Positions 25,690 to 39,000 of a stretch of 64,000 bases of DNA are shown piece by piece. Positions within the stretch are counted from its first letter, which is position 1. Each line of letters opens with the position of its first letter. The stretch is from Liolophura sinensis (lineage: Eukaryota; Mollusca; Polyplacophora; Chitonida; Chitonidae): NCBI RefSeq assembly GCF_032854445.1, contig NC_088304.1:3164001-3228000 (forward strand). Reading direction: 5' to 3'. The notes below the pieces were generated by a model. It worked only from the letters and a program-made list of their open reading frames with translations, had not been told where the DNA came from and ran no database searches. The translations under genes and the position numbers were made by a program.

Positions 25690-27595
25690 ATCTACTAACA
25701 AATAAGGTTTAAAGTTGTTTGTTTCTATGGGTAACAAGGATATTTCCTAAATTGAGGGTAGTTATATATACACCGGTAGGTCAGCTTATTTTATTTATTT
25801 TTAAGAATGGATTCTGTAAATACTATGTGTTGAAATTTATACTGCAGATTATTTAAATAAGAATTCCCCGGTGAGGATCTGATTTGGTCTTTAAATAAAC
25901 TTTTCTTGAATAGTATCCTCGCTGCAGTAAGCTTTCAATGGAAAATGTAAAAAAACATTGAAAAACTAAAACCCTGATTTTAGTAAAAAAAAACTTTTAG
26001 GTGAGTAGTGTGTATGTGTGCCTGAGAGGTAGGGGGGGGGGCAGGTCTTTCTGAGGTCGGGTTACCCAAAAGAAACATTTTTTACTTTATGCCTTAAATG
26101 AACATGTAAACACACACAACAGACTACGTGTATTTTATAGTCTCTAGTTCTTAAACTACAGGGTGTGTTAAGTATGTCAATAGGGCACTCTGCACTTGAT
26201 CAAAATAAACCTCACTTGTGATTTGTACTTTACCATGAACTTGTCAACTTTAGAATGTAATAATATAAAATGCCTTGCTTTGGATTTATTTGATTCTTGT
26301 TATGTTTTAACGTCAATTTTATATTATGTCTTATCGGCAAGATGACACTAAGAAAATCCAAAAACGAGATGAAACTGAAACTGAAAAACCACCTTTTTAT
26401 TTTGTCCTAACTTGAGGCTTTGCAAGATTTTCCTGTTTATCAAGGCCTTCTGACCCAGTAAATACATCTTCAACAGCAAATGACAAGACAAGTCTACATT
26501 TTCTCACAAATTAGATGATTTTCAAGTGTTCGTTTTATTTTTTATACTTTCATTCAAGATTTAAATATGATTTACATTTCTCATTAAACAACCACTCAAC
26601 TTAGTGTGGCTTTACAGTCAGCTCTGTGGGTAGAGTAAAGCTGAATAACTGGGTACCTGATGAAGGGTGGTATTTTACATTGGAATTTTCTGCACTGCAC
26701 ACCCATAAATACATGCGACACAGCTCTTGCCTAGATCAAAAAGTTTTAAGGGAATAGATATCAAACAGCAATGACATATAAATTTAAACAAAACACATGT
26801 AATTTCAAATCATTTCTAGAGAGTTGTACAGATGTAAAGAAATGAACAGATGGGCTGGAAATACACGTACCATGCCAGTGACAAAGACGTCTGGCAAACA
26901 TCTTTTTGGCATCACAGACGGCATACCTTCGTTTGCCTTACTAATTAGGATTGCCATTTATCACACAGTATGCAGGAGACCGGGAGTGTAAGTAATTTTG
27001 TATCCGACGTGGGAGTGTGATGTGCATGTACCTGAAGCCTGCCTGAACTCTGAAGGCCTGAGACAGCATACACGCGGTACACCTGCACTTTCTACAGCTG
27101 CCCCACCCCCACCCCCAGGCCCACCAAATCTTCATAAACAAATTGAAGGTTCTGATTCCAAACATGTGACAATGTGTACAGGATTTTTTCATAAAATGGA
27201 AAATAAAATAATGCTCTCTAAAACCTTTCACGTACCTAACTGAACAAATTTTTATGTAAAGCAAACATTTTATTGGAAAACCACTTTTTCTCAACTGAAA
27301 TGACTTGCTAGTTTTTTTAAATACAACTACAATAGTTTGGGCACCCACAGTTTGGCAGCCCCATCGTTTTACGGAACTAAAGCGGTTGTAAATATTGCCT
27401 TGTGCAAAGCTCTCTGCGTCTGTAGTCAGCCAGATGTTTTCACTTCAGCCAGTTGCACAATAACCTCACAGATGAGGTTACTAGGTAGCCTGTATATAAC
27501 AGAGTTTTTTCACACCCAAAACACCACTGGAGACAGGTTCAAAAGTAAGTGGAACTCCACACATTTTACATCTGGGTGGCAAGCGTTATCGTTAC
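25690..27595. other. Probable PHKG 5' intron, no gene seen
   Basis: AT-rich sequence with a G9 run near 26033. A 135-codon minus-strand frame (26941-27348) has no domain signature. Confidence 0.5.
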
Positions 27596-27852
27596 TGTAA
27601 TTCTTCAACCTTTTCACGCGTTTGTAAGATATTTATTCAAGCATACTCAGGGGGCATTATTCTCTGCAGACTGAGAAAAATTATACTTTTCTGAAGCCCT
27701 GAAATTGGCCATCTCAACCATCCAAGCCAGATTCGAAACGCCACAGAAAGAAGTCAGCCAATGCAATTTTGTCCGCAAAATCAAATGAGAAAGTTACATA
27801 AAGTGCACTGAAAGTTGCTCGTTCATAGGCAAAAAGGTTGAGGCACTAGGGT
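27596..27852. mobile_element. MITE family A, longest copy
   Basis: The left end GTAATTCTTCAACCTTTTC and right end AAAAAGGTTGAGGCACTAGGG are inverted repeats. The interior has GAAGCCCTGAAATTGGCC and GAAAGTTGCTCGTTCAT as in the other copies, plus about 40 extra bases (CATCTCAACCATCCAAGCC). Both flanks carry TACTG, a possible target-site duplication. Confidence 0.75.
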
Positions 27853-27859
27853 ACTGCAC

Positions 27860-30800
27860 TGCACTGCATTTCTGGGTACAGCAAGGTGTCTGCATATTTG
27901 GTAGCCAGCTTGAACACTTAAACTGCACTTACCAAAACAGAGACGCACTGATTTAGTGCTGACATTACAACATAGGAATAAAACAACTTTCATTATGAGA
28001 AAGAAGGGGAAATACATACATTTCAAAAGATTTCCCCCTAACCAGCTACATGTAAGACAAGTAAATCTATGCCAGTGACCCTTTCTGATTTAATAGGATT
28101 AAATGTACTTTAAAGCTGCTCAGCTATTACAAATGTTCTATTGTCTGTCACACTTTGTGCACATTTAACCCTGAAGGAATTCTGTTCCCTGTAGAAAGTT
28201 TATCGTGACAAAACTGCGTGTGCATGTACGACGTAATGCTAAATGAAAGAAATGTTAGAGTTTTTGTAGTAAGACTTACTGATTTGCTCTATGAAAATCA
28301 TGTATCTACAATAAAACTTGTGAACCCATATCATTTTTTTCTCTACATGATGATCAACCCGTTTCTAAAATGCTGGTTATAATAGTTGTCGATCTGATAA
28401 AAAATCAGATCATATCTACAGTGCTTTCCTAACAACGCTATCAGCGACGCAATGTACATACAATCTGATTTTAATCAGACTGAATGTTTGTTTAAGGCTG
28501 AGGTACATGAAGCTTTCTGAGAGACAAACTTAATGTGTAGCTTTCAATCAAATCTCTAGAGCTACATATCATGTTACACTGAGTTGAGCATGAAATCCGC
28601 TGGCAAAATTAAGGAGAGATTATTGGTCATGATTTCTTCTGTCGACAACCGAGTTTAAGTTTGTTGAACTTGCACGACAAGCCTTTGTGTTATTACATGT
28701 ACCTCAAATGTGCTTTGTTTCTTTAAAAACCACATAGCTAAGAGCTTTCATCTATTTCCGACATTAAACATTCGATAAAAATTGAAAGAAACAAATAAAA
28801 ATGTGTCTAGACATGTGCATGTATCTTTGTCCTCATCCAATACTTCAAACAAAACAAGGTATATTTTAAATTTCAAATTTGACTTTATTTTATGTGATGT
28901 AGATTTTCTGAATGTCAGATCTTGGAGAACACACTTGTACTGCCATCTGACATCACTGAACATAAACGTGCATGTACAGATCATGATATCTAATATGTTA
29001 TTAACTTGGTTGGACTTTTGCCTGCTCCCTTTCCAATTTACATTTTGCAGCTAATTTTATGCCATCCTATCAGCCTTTGTCCTGAGCAATTAAATTATAA
29101 TTTAGCACAATGGTAACACACTATTACACGACCACACAAGCGGCAATATTTGTATTCTCCCACACCATTTGAATCTATCGACCTGATGCTCGGTTGAAAG
29201 ACTCTTGGCTTTCTGGTACACGAGAGAAGAAACATAATTTGTGTTAGCCAGTGAATGAGAAGAACACCTTGGCAAACTTCATTGTAAATCTACAACGACA
29301 TGTTGCAGGTTACAATGTTGCAGGTTACAATGTTTGATTGTTTCCGCTGATCATTCTGGATTATGCTAATAAGGCCTCGGTATCAGATTTATGAGCTCTT
29401 TCAGCAGAGGTAGTAGACAGCAGGCTATAGGTCTCTGTATGAGGAGAGTACAGTGTACCATACATGTATTTGTTAAAAACTCCCTCAATCACACACACAC
29501 ATGTACTCAATATTGCATACCTGCTTTGTAAGTTTACTAAGGAGAGCTACTTAAAAACTAATCCTGACATCAACTAGATGCAGCCCTTAAAGTAAACAAA
29601 AAGTCAGCCAATAAAGCTAAATTAATTAATAAAGTAGTATTCCAGAAATGTTCTAAAAATATTTTTAAAATTCTATACTAGTTATCAACAAAATAAATAG
29701 CAAACAACTGTAAGTACCTACATGCAGCCACTCATTTGCAAACACCTCTTTGCCATGTTATAGTTAACTACAGTGACGTCGCAAAACCTGGGAGCTCTCC
29801 CATACCATAGGTGTTGTTTTCAAGGGCCGATGATTCTTTTAGTGTGGCACTCAGTCAGGGCAATGTGGACACAAGCGTTTTGTTTTAGCAGTCCTGCTTG
29901 TTCCTGTCCTACATGTCCTGTGTAAGAATTTTGCCTAGCTTTCTGTACCGACTTCAGGGAATCTTTGGGAAGATATCTTAGTAGTAAATCTGGCTTTGCT
30001 AAGAAAAAACAATGCAAGTATCCCCAGTATGTACGCATTATGATGTGGACAGATATTCTCAGTTCCCTGCCCATAAATGTGTGATCCAAAATGCATCAGT
30101 TTAACACTTAAACTAACTGCAAAATCCAATTCACTGCATCAATATCTGTCTATCTCCTATAAGAAACCACAATGACAATCAAGAGCAAATAGGTTTTTTG
30201 AAATGACGGCCAACTATCACTTGACGTTTTTGGTGTTAGTGACTGGCCAAGTTCATAAGGGCTTCTACAACATGGCCACTCAGAGTGAATTATCTTTCAG
30301 TGCCATATCCCCGATGCTGAACTTCATCTTCTCAGCTTTCAAAATTTATAGAATTATTTACATATTTTTCAATGATGGCTGTGCCCTATATCCTTTTTTC
30401 TCTGCATATATAGTGGCAGACTTTATATTCACATTAAATTTTTGCTTCACTTTAACTTGACAACATGTTACAGAGTGTATATAAAGGCCACTACACAATA
30501 CAAGGTCAATCACACACTCCTATGATTGGCTATCTATGTCTATGACAACATGGGTTAAACAATAGTGTCCCCTACAAAGTCTCAAGTTTGGTCTGTCACC
30601 TAGCACTAGCTATTCATGCAGACTGTATACTTAAATGGATTACTCCAAACATTATTTTTGTATTGTAAAGACTATTATAAGTGGGCACAAGTTCAATGAC
30701 TAATCTTTGCTTAGTATATTATAGCATGCTATATTTAACTATATCTGACATAATATGTTACACACTTACTTACTTAGACACTATGACATAACAATGCACT

Positions 30801-32300
30801 TTCAACAAACATGTTATATAATGGACTGTTATAGTACAGTTATAATAAAGGACCCATATTTATCAAGGAACTTAAAGACATAAGTCATAAATTGCAAGTC
30901 TTTAAAAAACCAAACTCAGAACAAGAAAGAGTTCAAACTGTGGTTAGTACATTATTTTACAGTAAAAAATCAGTGTACAAATTTTAAGCTTTCTAGAGTG
31001 CAAGATTTTAATTGTAGCTATGTTTGAATTTAAAACTTAAGTCTTGAGACATTTGATAGGACTGGAGTCATATTACAGGAAAAAACTTACATGAATGAAT
31101 AATTAAAACTGTTTGATATCATGCGCATAATCCTTAAAAATGGTACTAAACTGTAAGTTGGACACTAAAAATATTGGAGACAGCCTATATCCAGGCACTT
31201 CACTCACCTACCCTGTTGGCAAGCTGACAGTCGGGTGAGAAAACAATACATGTAACACAGGGAAATAAAAGGGAAATGAACAACAATGGACAATATTCTG
31301 TGAACTATGGCTGACAATAAACTGTAATTATAGTGTGCTGGACAACAAAACATTCTGCACATTTTCAATTAACTTGAATGTTATTCAGACAATATTTTCT
31401 AAACGTTTCATGAACATGTCTGCGAGAGTAGAGCTTGTAAACATGCACGTGAGTAAAACAGCCAGTTTTATGAGTAACAAGTGCAGGGATAGTATGAGAT
31501 AGCATGTGCAGATGACGTTAGGTTTGGCGAAAAATTTTGTTCAGCCAACGATGGCCCCAAATAAATTTCAGATTGAACAAGCGCATAGGTGAGTAAACTT
31601 AAAACAGCAAATGCGGGGATGTATGTGCTCTCAAGTCAAACATCCATAAACAAGAGAGAATAAAGAAATACTCCAAGATCAACCAATCTATAATCGCATG
31701 CCATCTAAAATCAGTGCTGTCGTAAACAATTTTGATTATTACCTGATAATTTAATCTATTGGAATGTATACATGGGACTGGAGTTACTTACCAGTAAGCC
31801 TTATCAAGGTTTCTTAAAGCAGGAAAGCACACGAACAATGGTTAAGCAGCATTACATATTCTGAACAGTTAAAATTAACTTGGGATATTCCCCACTGAAA
31901 ACTGTGACAGCCGAAAGGAGATCACAAAATGGGAAACTTAAACTGGTTGCGATTGCAGATTAACATGGAATAGAGTGGGGGAAATCTGCTAAGCAAGGAT
32001 TTCCAGGCAACATCATGTCGCTTGGAATAACGATACATCTGCTACAAAATCTTCACAGTTTGAAAGAGAATCAGGTTGTTCTAAGATTCTATGATTTAAT
32101 ATTGCCAGTGATGTACCGGCCACAAAAACCGAGAGGGCCGCCGAAACATCGAGTTGTCACTGTCAACATGCAACGCGGGCAGGGAAAGAATATTAAGCAC
32201 AATGCAAATGAAAACTGGCTCGATTATACAACACTGAAACAGAGATAAAAGCACAAGGCACTGACATGATAACGTTTTGACAGTTTGTCCTTACACTTAC
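27860..32300. other. Probable PHKG 5' intron, no gene seen
   Basis: AT-rich sequence without recognisable repeats or exons. The 89-codon minus frame at 29820-30089 and others were examined and show no family signature. Confidence 0.5.
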
Positions 32301-32440
32301 CATATCTGATGTGCCCTCTTCAGTTCACCTCAAACACTCTGCCATGATCTAAATTCAGCTGTAAAAGAACAGCGCCCTCTAACTAGGTCAGGGGTAGACC
32401 ACTCTCCCTTCTCACAGTACAGACAAGGCCATATGATCTA
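32301..32440 (-). other. PHKG: Candidate non-coding first exon of PHKG
   Basis: On the minus strand a near-ideal donor (ATATG|GTAAGTG) has its GT at 32300-32299. The sequence before it contains a six-codon upstream frame and no recognisable protein. Its position upstream of the PHKG acceptor at 19694 and close to the HPS4 start suggests a 5' UTR exon. The 5' boundary is arbitrary, and no transcript evidence is available here. Confidence 0.35.
32372..32381 (-). promoter_or_regulatory. CTCF-core-like motif
   Basis: GCGCCCTCTA (minus strand TAGAGGGCGC) matches the AGRGGGCGC core of the animal CTCF site. An identical 10-mer lies at 33013-33022. Short motif match only. Confidence 0.3.
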
Positions 32441-33012
32441 TTTATATAACACAGGTAGGCTACTGGTGAATGTTGTGATATATATATATTTCATTTTTAG
32501 CTGTATGCCTTTCTGCGAGACCACCTTCTTCTGCGGCCTTATATTTACTGTTGCAAAGGTTGCACCATTTGCCTCAGAAAAATCTAAACATGAATTATCT
32601 TTGGTGTAAGTGCAATATCATAAAAACAACCCAAATTGCACTGTACACTATAATTTTAGTCGCTTTCACTCTTAGAATACAGTCCTTTGCGTCAGATAAA
32701 AAACAATGCTAAAATACCAGTCAACTGATTCCTGTATTTCTCTAGCAATCATTTGCCGATAAAACAAAAATGCTGAAATTTGTATTGTCTCTTGCGCTGA
32801 AGTGAACATTATTTACGTACATATGACTGGTATTTTTATCTTTGACGTTAGTCAATTTTAACTTTTTCTATTTTGATTGGTATTATTTATTATTTATTGA
32901 TTTATTTGTTTTGGCATATATTGCCATGTCTATTGAAACGATTAAACATGATAAGCCAGGTCTGTGCCACTGATAGATGTCAACATTGTACCACCCATCT
33001 GGAACCCCATTG

Positions 33013-33022
33013 GCGCCCTCTA
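33013..33022 (-). promoter_or_regulatory. CTCF-core-like motif, second copy
   Basis: This is the same ten bases, in the same orientation, as at 32372-32381, 40 bases upstream of the HPS4 ATG. Confidence 0.3.
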
Positions 33023-33026
33023 ATGA

Positions 33027-33049
33027 TCATGTGACATACGATCATGTGA
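33027..33049. promoter_or_regulatory. Two tandem TCATGTGA (M-box/E-box) sites
   Basis: TCATGTGA occurs at 33027-33034 and 33042-33049, each inside GATCATGTGACA, 15 bases apart and ending 12 bases before the HPS4 ATG. TCATGTGA is the M-box form of E-box bound by MiT/TFE factors (MITF, TFEB, TFE3), which in vertebrates control melanosome and lysosome genes. HPS4 works in that pathway, so the match is functionally sensible. Binding in this organism is inferred. Confidence 0.5.
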
Positions 33050-33061
33050 CACTTAAACAAG

Positions 33062-33075
33062 ATGGCGGGGAGAAG
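33062..33075 (+). CDS. HPS4: HPS4 coding exon 1
   Basis: ATG GCG GGG AGA AG joins the donor GTAGGG and leaves two bases that combine with C from exon 2 (AG|C, Ser). The start context is good (A at -3, G at +4), and an in-frame TGA at 33047-33049 lies upstream, so this is the first possible Met. It gives MAGRS before SLWTASQIFF. Confidence 0.88.
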
Positions 33076-36000
33076 GTAGGGTTACGTGTTTTTGTGTTTA
33101 TTTCCTGCCTTAGTGCCTTTGTACGATGCAGCAAGCTATTTAATAAGACAGTGGTGTTTCTAGATTATAGGTTTAAGAAAGCCATGAATGCCAGGATTGT
33201 CAATAAATTTTAAACCTGGGGTTTGCTGGATTACTGGAGGGAAACACGTCCACACTGCAACTACAACACTGTCAGTGAAGTCATGAAGGTATATATGGAA
33301 GGAGGAACAACTCGCTCAGTCAGCCCAGCAAGCCGGCCAGACATACCCCCTATGCTTTTCTATTCTGAATGAACATTCCCGTGACCAGGCAGCCTTTGAT
33401 ATCTAATGTATAATACCGCGCCTGACAGGACATTCGCGAGCGGGACTAAGGGTGAACTGCCTCCAGAGGGATCCCATCATGCGCACTTACTTTGATTAAA
33501 AAGCGTCAACCCCAAATTCTATGCACAACAAAGTTGTAGTAAGGTCATATTTGTGCGTTTAAGTGAAGTGGGCATTTTGATCATATCTGTAGGAATATTG
33601 TATCGAAAGATATAGGATGTAGAGGATAGCGATATTTATTGAGCTGTCAGGAACATTTTTTTATTTTTTCACTATTTTCCGCCTTACATAGTGCGATAAA
33701 ATTATGTTTTGCGGGTAGCATTGGTTTGTGCCATTTATCTAGTGCTGATGGATTATGGGCACCAAAGCCCAATGTGTTTAAAACGATGATTGAAAATTAC
33801 CCATTTGAAATACATGAGCCTGTTTTCAAAAATATTCACAATTGGTCATGTTTGAGTTCCATAAACTCACATTTCCGCACAACTATTGATCTATAGTTTA
33901 GGAAAATAAGATCGGGAAAATACTTGACTGAATGTGCACATATATCAGTTTGGAGCCCCATAAGCGGTTTGTTAACCGGGGTGATTTTTGTAAACACTAC
34001 ATTCCTATATATCTCGAAAAGCACTGCTAGTTGTCATAGGTCATGCACAGCCCCCACTGGTTTTGAAAATGTACCTGCTGTAAATGTGCGACTATGTTGA
34101 ACGGTTATTAGCTTCCTGCTAATGTTTGTCTATAAAACCCATAGCCACTGCTTATGGAGACATTTGCAAGGGCAGCGTTCTATAGTGAACCATTGTGGCA
34201 GGTGTTAATAAACTTTGGTGCATTGGCATTTGGACCAACTCCCACCAGGCGGGAATGTCGTCCTTGTTTAAACCTCCACACTTATAATATATATATATAT
34301 ATTGGTGGCATGTTTTATTATTATTTAAAAATGGCTTTTTGTGGTAAATCTAATAAAGTGAAATTCGAATTAACCACATGAAGCTGAATTCTCTCTGCAT
34401 GAGTAGCTGTATCGGGTGACAGGCCTATATTATAAAGAGCTTTCAGGCGAATGGTCCAAGGCCAAAATACGTACTCTAAATTATCATCAGGGATACAGAA
34501 AGAATAGGAGAAAAACTGATATAATTTTGTCGAAAATGAAGACGAAACAGATGGAAATTTGAACACGATTTGTATGTCATGGTGAAACAGTGCATTACAT
34601 GCAATTCATGCATTGAAGCACTGTGGAAAAATAATGTCTGGAAACTTTGTTGTGTCCATTGCCGAAAGGGAACAAATGAATCGCTGAAATGTTATTAAAT
34701 CAATGAGCCTTTATATTAGAACTGTTTGTAAATATACTTAAAAAACACTTCTACCTCTTCATTAACCATAGGCTTGTATGTATGCATACATGAAATATCT
34801 TCATTTGCTTGGCAAGGATGTTAAAATGTAAAAATGCCACAATGTGGACAGGCTCATCCCCTGTTAAAACAAAGCCGAAGCCCTGCTGCGTCGTATCGTG
34901 CATTGAACACTTTGAAGAACCCGAGTTGTTCCTCCTTCTATATATACCTCCAGGTGTGATGAATAATGTGAATAGAGCATCTGATCTTAACTAAACTAAG
35001 TTTACTATTTTAACACTGTGAGAATCTGTAAGTTGAGGCTGCTATCACGTGGTAAAGTGACTTCAATTCATTGAAGAACCAGCTTTTCACCATAGGCATC
35101 TAAGAAAGGGCTCATTGCCTAACAAAAGGACAAACCTCATCCTCATCTTTGCGACAGCCCATTTAGGTTATTTTATTTACTCACGAAGGTCATGGCTACT
35201 AGCATGGAAGGTGCCTCGGTGGCTGAGTCGTTAGAGTGCCAGCGCATCGCGATGACACAGAAGCCTCTCACCAATGTGGCTGGCTTCCACTCTCTTCATA
35301 CATGGGAAGGTCTACCAGCAACCTGTGGATGGTTGTGAGTTTCCCATGGGCTCTGCCCAATTTTCTCTGACCATAATGCCTTCCGCCGTTGTACAAGTGA
35401 AATTTTCTTGAGTACAACATAGAACGCAAATCAAATAAATAAATAAATACTATCATGGTCCTCAAACTCAATTCATTTGTTCATATTTAGCTCATTTCCA
35501 GGTTGGATCGTGTTACAGACTATTTCTTTGCTCTCTCTTCTCAACTTTAAAGCTTTATGGACACACTGCAAACCATTCAAGCCGTCAGTCACATAAGGAG
35601 AATAATCAGAAAGTTAGCCTGTAGTTTCGTACAAAATGAAATTTGGAACATCATCAGTTTTGTAAGAGCTCGGAAGTTGGAGATCATTTGATCGCCCTAG
35701 CATGGGTGAAAGCAAAGTGGCCATGCCATGTTGAAGCACAAGGAAAAGCGGCCCATGTTTGCTCTGGTTGTGCAGGAAAAAAACATCACGTGTGCAGAAA
35801 GGCTCAAGCTGTGCGGAAAGCTGTAAATTATACAAATCAACAAATACGCTATCGCTGACCACATTTCACATACTTCACTATAGAATGGATGTTTTCCAGT
35901 AACAATCATGACTTCCCTAAAAAATAAACATAATTAAACCTTGGATTTCCTGTGCCTTTCTGGTATCAATCCATGAGAAAAACAGACTATACAGACAACA

Positions 36001-39000
36001 ACCTAAACTTTGGACAAGTGATAGTTGTCAGCAATTTAGACCTTATCGTAATAAAGTCAGTAGTCTGCTCTGTCTTGCAAGGAAACAGTATTTCGAACAT
36101 CAGTTTAAATCATGAGTAAATCACGACATAAAAAAGTCCTGGAAAATTATTAATGAACAAGTGTGTCGAAATAAAACAGCAAGTAAGCGGCAAGTTTTCA
36201 GTAGAAATGGAAGTGACATTTGTGATGAGACCGTGATTGCTAACAATTTTAATGATTACTTCAGTTCAGTAGAGGACAAACTAGTGAGCAACGTGGACTC
36301 CACAAAAATGAACAATTTTCAGATTTTCTTGGACAACCAGTTGGATCAGAGTTCAACTTTCAGCATGTCTCTCCATATTTTATTCAATCTGTGATAGGTA
36401 AGCTGAAAGGTAATTCCTAGCCTGGGTTAGATGGAATACATACATCCCTGGTGAAGTTAGTGTCATATGTAAGATCTACACCTCTAGCACACATTATCAA
36501 TTTATCTCTTACTTCTGGAACTGTTCCGAATAGTCTAACAATAGCTCAAGTCTTGCCTATATATAAATTTCACACATTAAACACTCTGTAAACAAAAAGA
36601 CCTTTCTAATCCTTTATTACTCACTTATTTATCCATATCTACTATACGGCAATATATCATGGGGAAAGGCATATCAGACATCAGACATATCAGAGCATAT
36701 CAAGCCCTTGTACATAGTTCAAAAAAGGGCAGTTAGAACAATTACTGTATCAGGCCACCTTTGCCATACCCAATCGCTTTTTTTGTGAACTGAAAATCTT
36801 ACCTGTTGCAGAACTATCACTGTTTTCTACTCTGTTACAAACTCACATTTACTTTTATTCCATAGCCACTATTACTGTAAGGTTAAAGTCCTGTTCAATC
36901 AAACAGGAAATTTTAAATCCGTATCACACCTGAGATAGACGTCGAGCCTTCCACAAACCATTGTATAAAACAAATCTATCATATTATTTATTCAGAACTC
37001 CTGGTGACAGTGAGTGTTATAAGCTTCCATTAACACAAAGATCAGTTTCTTCTAAATCGCACTATCAATCTTTAGTAAAATCTTTCTTTAGTCTTACATA
37101 ACACAATTAGGGCATAGTTCAGGTAAAATAAATTTATATATATATTTAGATAGAAAAGAAATAATTTAAACAAAAATTGTCAGCATCACCCCTCCAATAC
37201 TGTTATTACTTATATATGGGATAGAACAAGCTCAACCTGAGCTTTATTCCCACCATATATTATATCTTTCTACACTTCATTGTTATCACATTGTGTCTGT
37301 ATTTTGTTGATGTCTCAAAATCCAATGTATATATTTATTATTGTATGGCTAATAAAATCATACAATCAGTCAATTTCAAAAATAGGTATTTTTCCAATGC
37401 TATAAAATGAGGGGGACAATTTTTTTTGCCCATGAAATCTGTTACGAAGGCGGTCACATGGTCTGTTTTCTGGACCATCTTTCAAAACATTTTTCAGGTA
37501 TACCAGTGCATTTATTGTCTTTATGAAAGGCATAATTTTAATGTCTGATACTAAATCTATCTGGAGGGACTAAAAGGAAGATTATGATTGTGATGTTTAT
37601 ACTGAAACTGATAGCAAAACTTTATACTGAAACGGAATGCATTCTGTGGCATAAGTGTCGTCAAAATAGGAAGATTGGCTGAAGCTTGTAATGTGCAAAA
37701 GGTTTTTTTCCATGATTTCTCATGTAGGTGTAACCACCATACTCTGATATGGTGATATAAGCGACAGTTCATGCAAAGTTCAAAGTTTGTATTCTAGTAT
37801 TGTGTGCTGTGTATATTTCAGCTCCCTTTGGACAGCCAGTCAGATATTCTTTGTGTATGACCACACAACTCTGCAGAAAGAAGAAGATGATCTCAAAGAT
37901 GCCATTGTTTATTTTTCCCCACCCAGTGTAGGTATATAAATGATCCTTGCCTGGAATAATTGTTTAGATGACACAGCCAAAGATTGTTAGTTGTTAGTTT
38001 TAAGTTTCTAACTTTTTTCTTGGTTGTGAATAAAAAATCATCTTCATTATCTTGTTCATCAGCTCATTGTATTTAAACGATCAAGCAATGAGATAGATAA
38101 ATGAATAAATTATTGGTTGAGATGAGTTTTTAGTAACGGTCAGATTTATTTAGCATGGACAAATATATGTTTAGTGCTCACACTTTGTGTAACAGCTTAT
38201 AACGACATTCAAAACTAAATGCTGATACATCTTGATGATGATGTTGATGATGTATCCTGTGATGATGTGATGATGTTGATGATGTATCCTGTGATGATGT
38301 TGATGATGTATCCTGTGATGATGTGATGACGTCTGGATGTGCACAGTGTGACGTTCTGTAAAGTACATAAATACAGACTATCAGCACAATGAAGTGGAAT
38401 TCATTTTTTTTAGTTATACCATTGGCAATGCAAGCATCATGGCAATGTTATGTTATAGTAAATGACTATGCCAAACAAATGTCAATTAGACAAAGACAAA
38501 TGTCTACATAAATCAAAATGAGATTTCTCCCCAGTATTGCATCAAATAACAGACCAAATAATACATCCATTGTATAGCAAACCTAGTGATGCTGTGAGAG
38601 TGAACGTTGTATAGGTATTCCAGTACCAAGATCTATTATTTTGAAATTGTTATCTTATTGGATTGTGAATTACTTCCTGTCGTAACTTGATTTTAAGGAC
38701 ACATGGAATATTTGGTTTTAATTTCTTTATATGAAAGGTTTGATGCGGCCTAACGTATAAAAGTAAAATGAAGCTTTCTTCTTGGGTTGTAAAAATGGCT
38801 ATAATTCTGACTTTTCCTAAGGCCGCAGTCGTCAGTCCGAAAATTAAGTAGCCTGCTGTGGTGATGCCAGCAGTGATAGCCATCAAAACAACTGTGTTGG
38901 GGGAAGAGCCCAAGTTGGGGCGATAAGCTGGTGCTGCATTTCATATATGTTTATCGATGACATCATTCCCAAATAATTCCAATCATTGATGGAAAATATG

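Larger units (their letters stand above)
32441..33061. promoter_or_regulatory. Putative divergent promoter of PHKG and HPS4
   Basis: The interval lies between the candidate PHKG 5' exon and the HPS4 initiator codon, with the two genes reading outward. Near the HPS4 start it holds GCGCCCTCTA, two TCATGTGA boxes and an AAGATGGCG start context resembling the YY1-type downstream element of TATA-less promoters. I see no clear TATA box. That it drives both genes is inferred from gene order. Confidence 0.5.
33076..37821 (+). other. HPS4: HPS4 intron 1 (4.7 kb)
   Basis: The intron holds a full-length-like SINE (35210) and a decayed LINE (35950-37380). The remainder (33076-35209) is AT-rich with an (AT) run near 34290 and no recognised exon. 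Confidence 0.75.

Noticed and set aside
25312-25705. Thr/His/Leu-rich frames of 116-128 codons
   Set aside because: They are products of the 26-bp minisatellite in different frames.
26941-27348. 135-codon minus-strand frame
   Set aside because: No domain, hydrophobic pattern or splice context supports it; it is chance-length in AT-rich intron.
29820-30089. 89-codon minus-strand frame resembling a small protein
   Set aside because: I examined its composition (KDSLKSVQKARQ, TGHVGQEQAGLLKQ) and could not relate it to a family.
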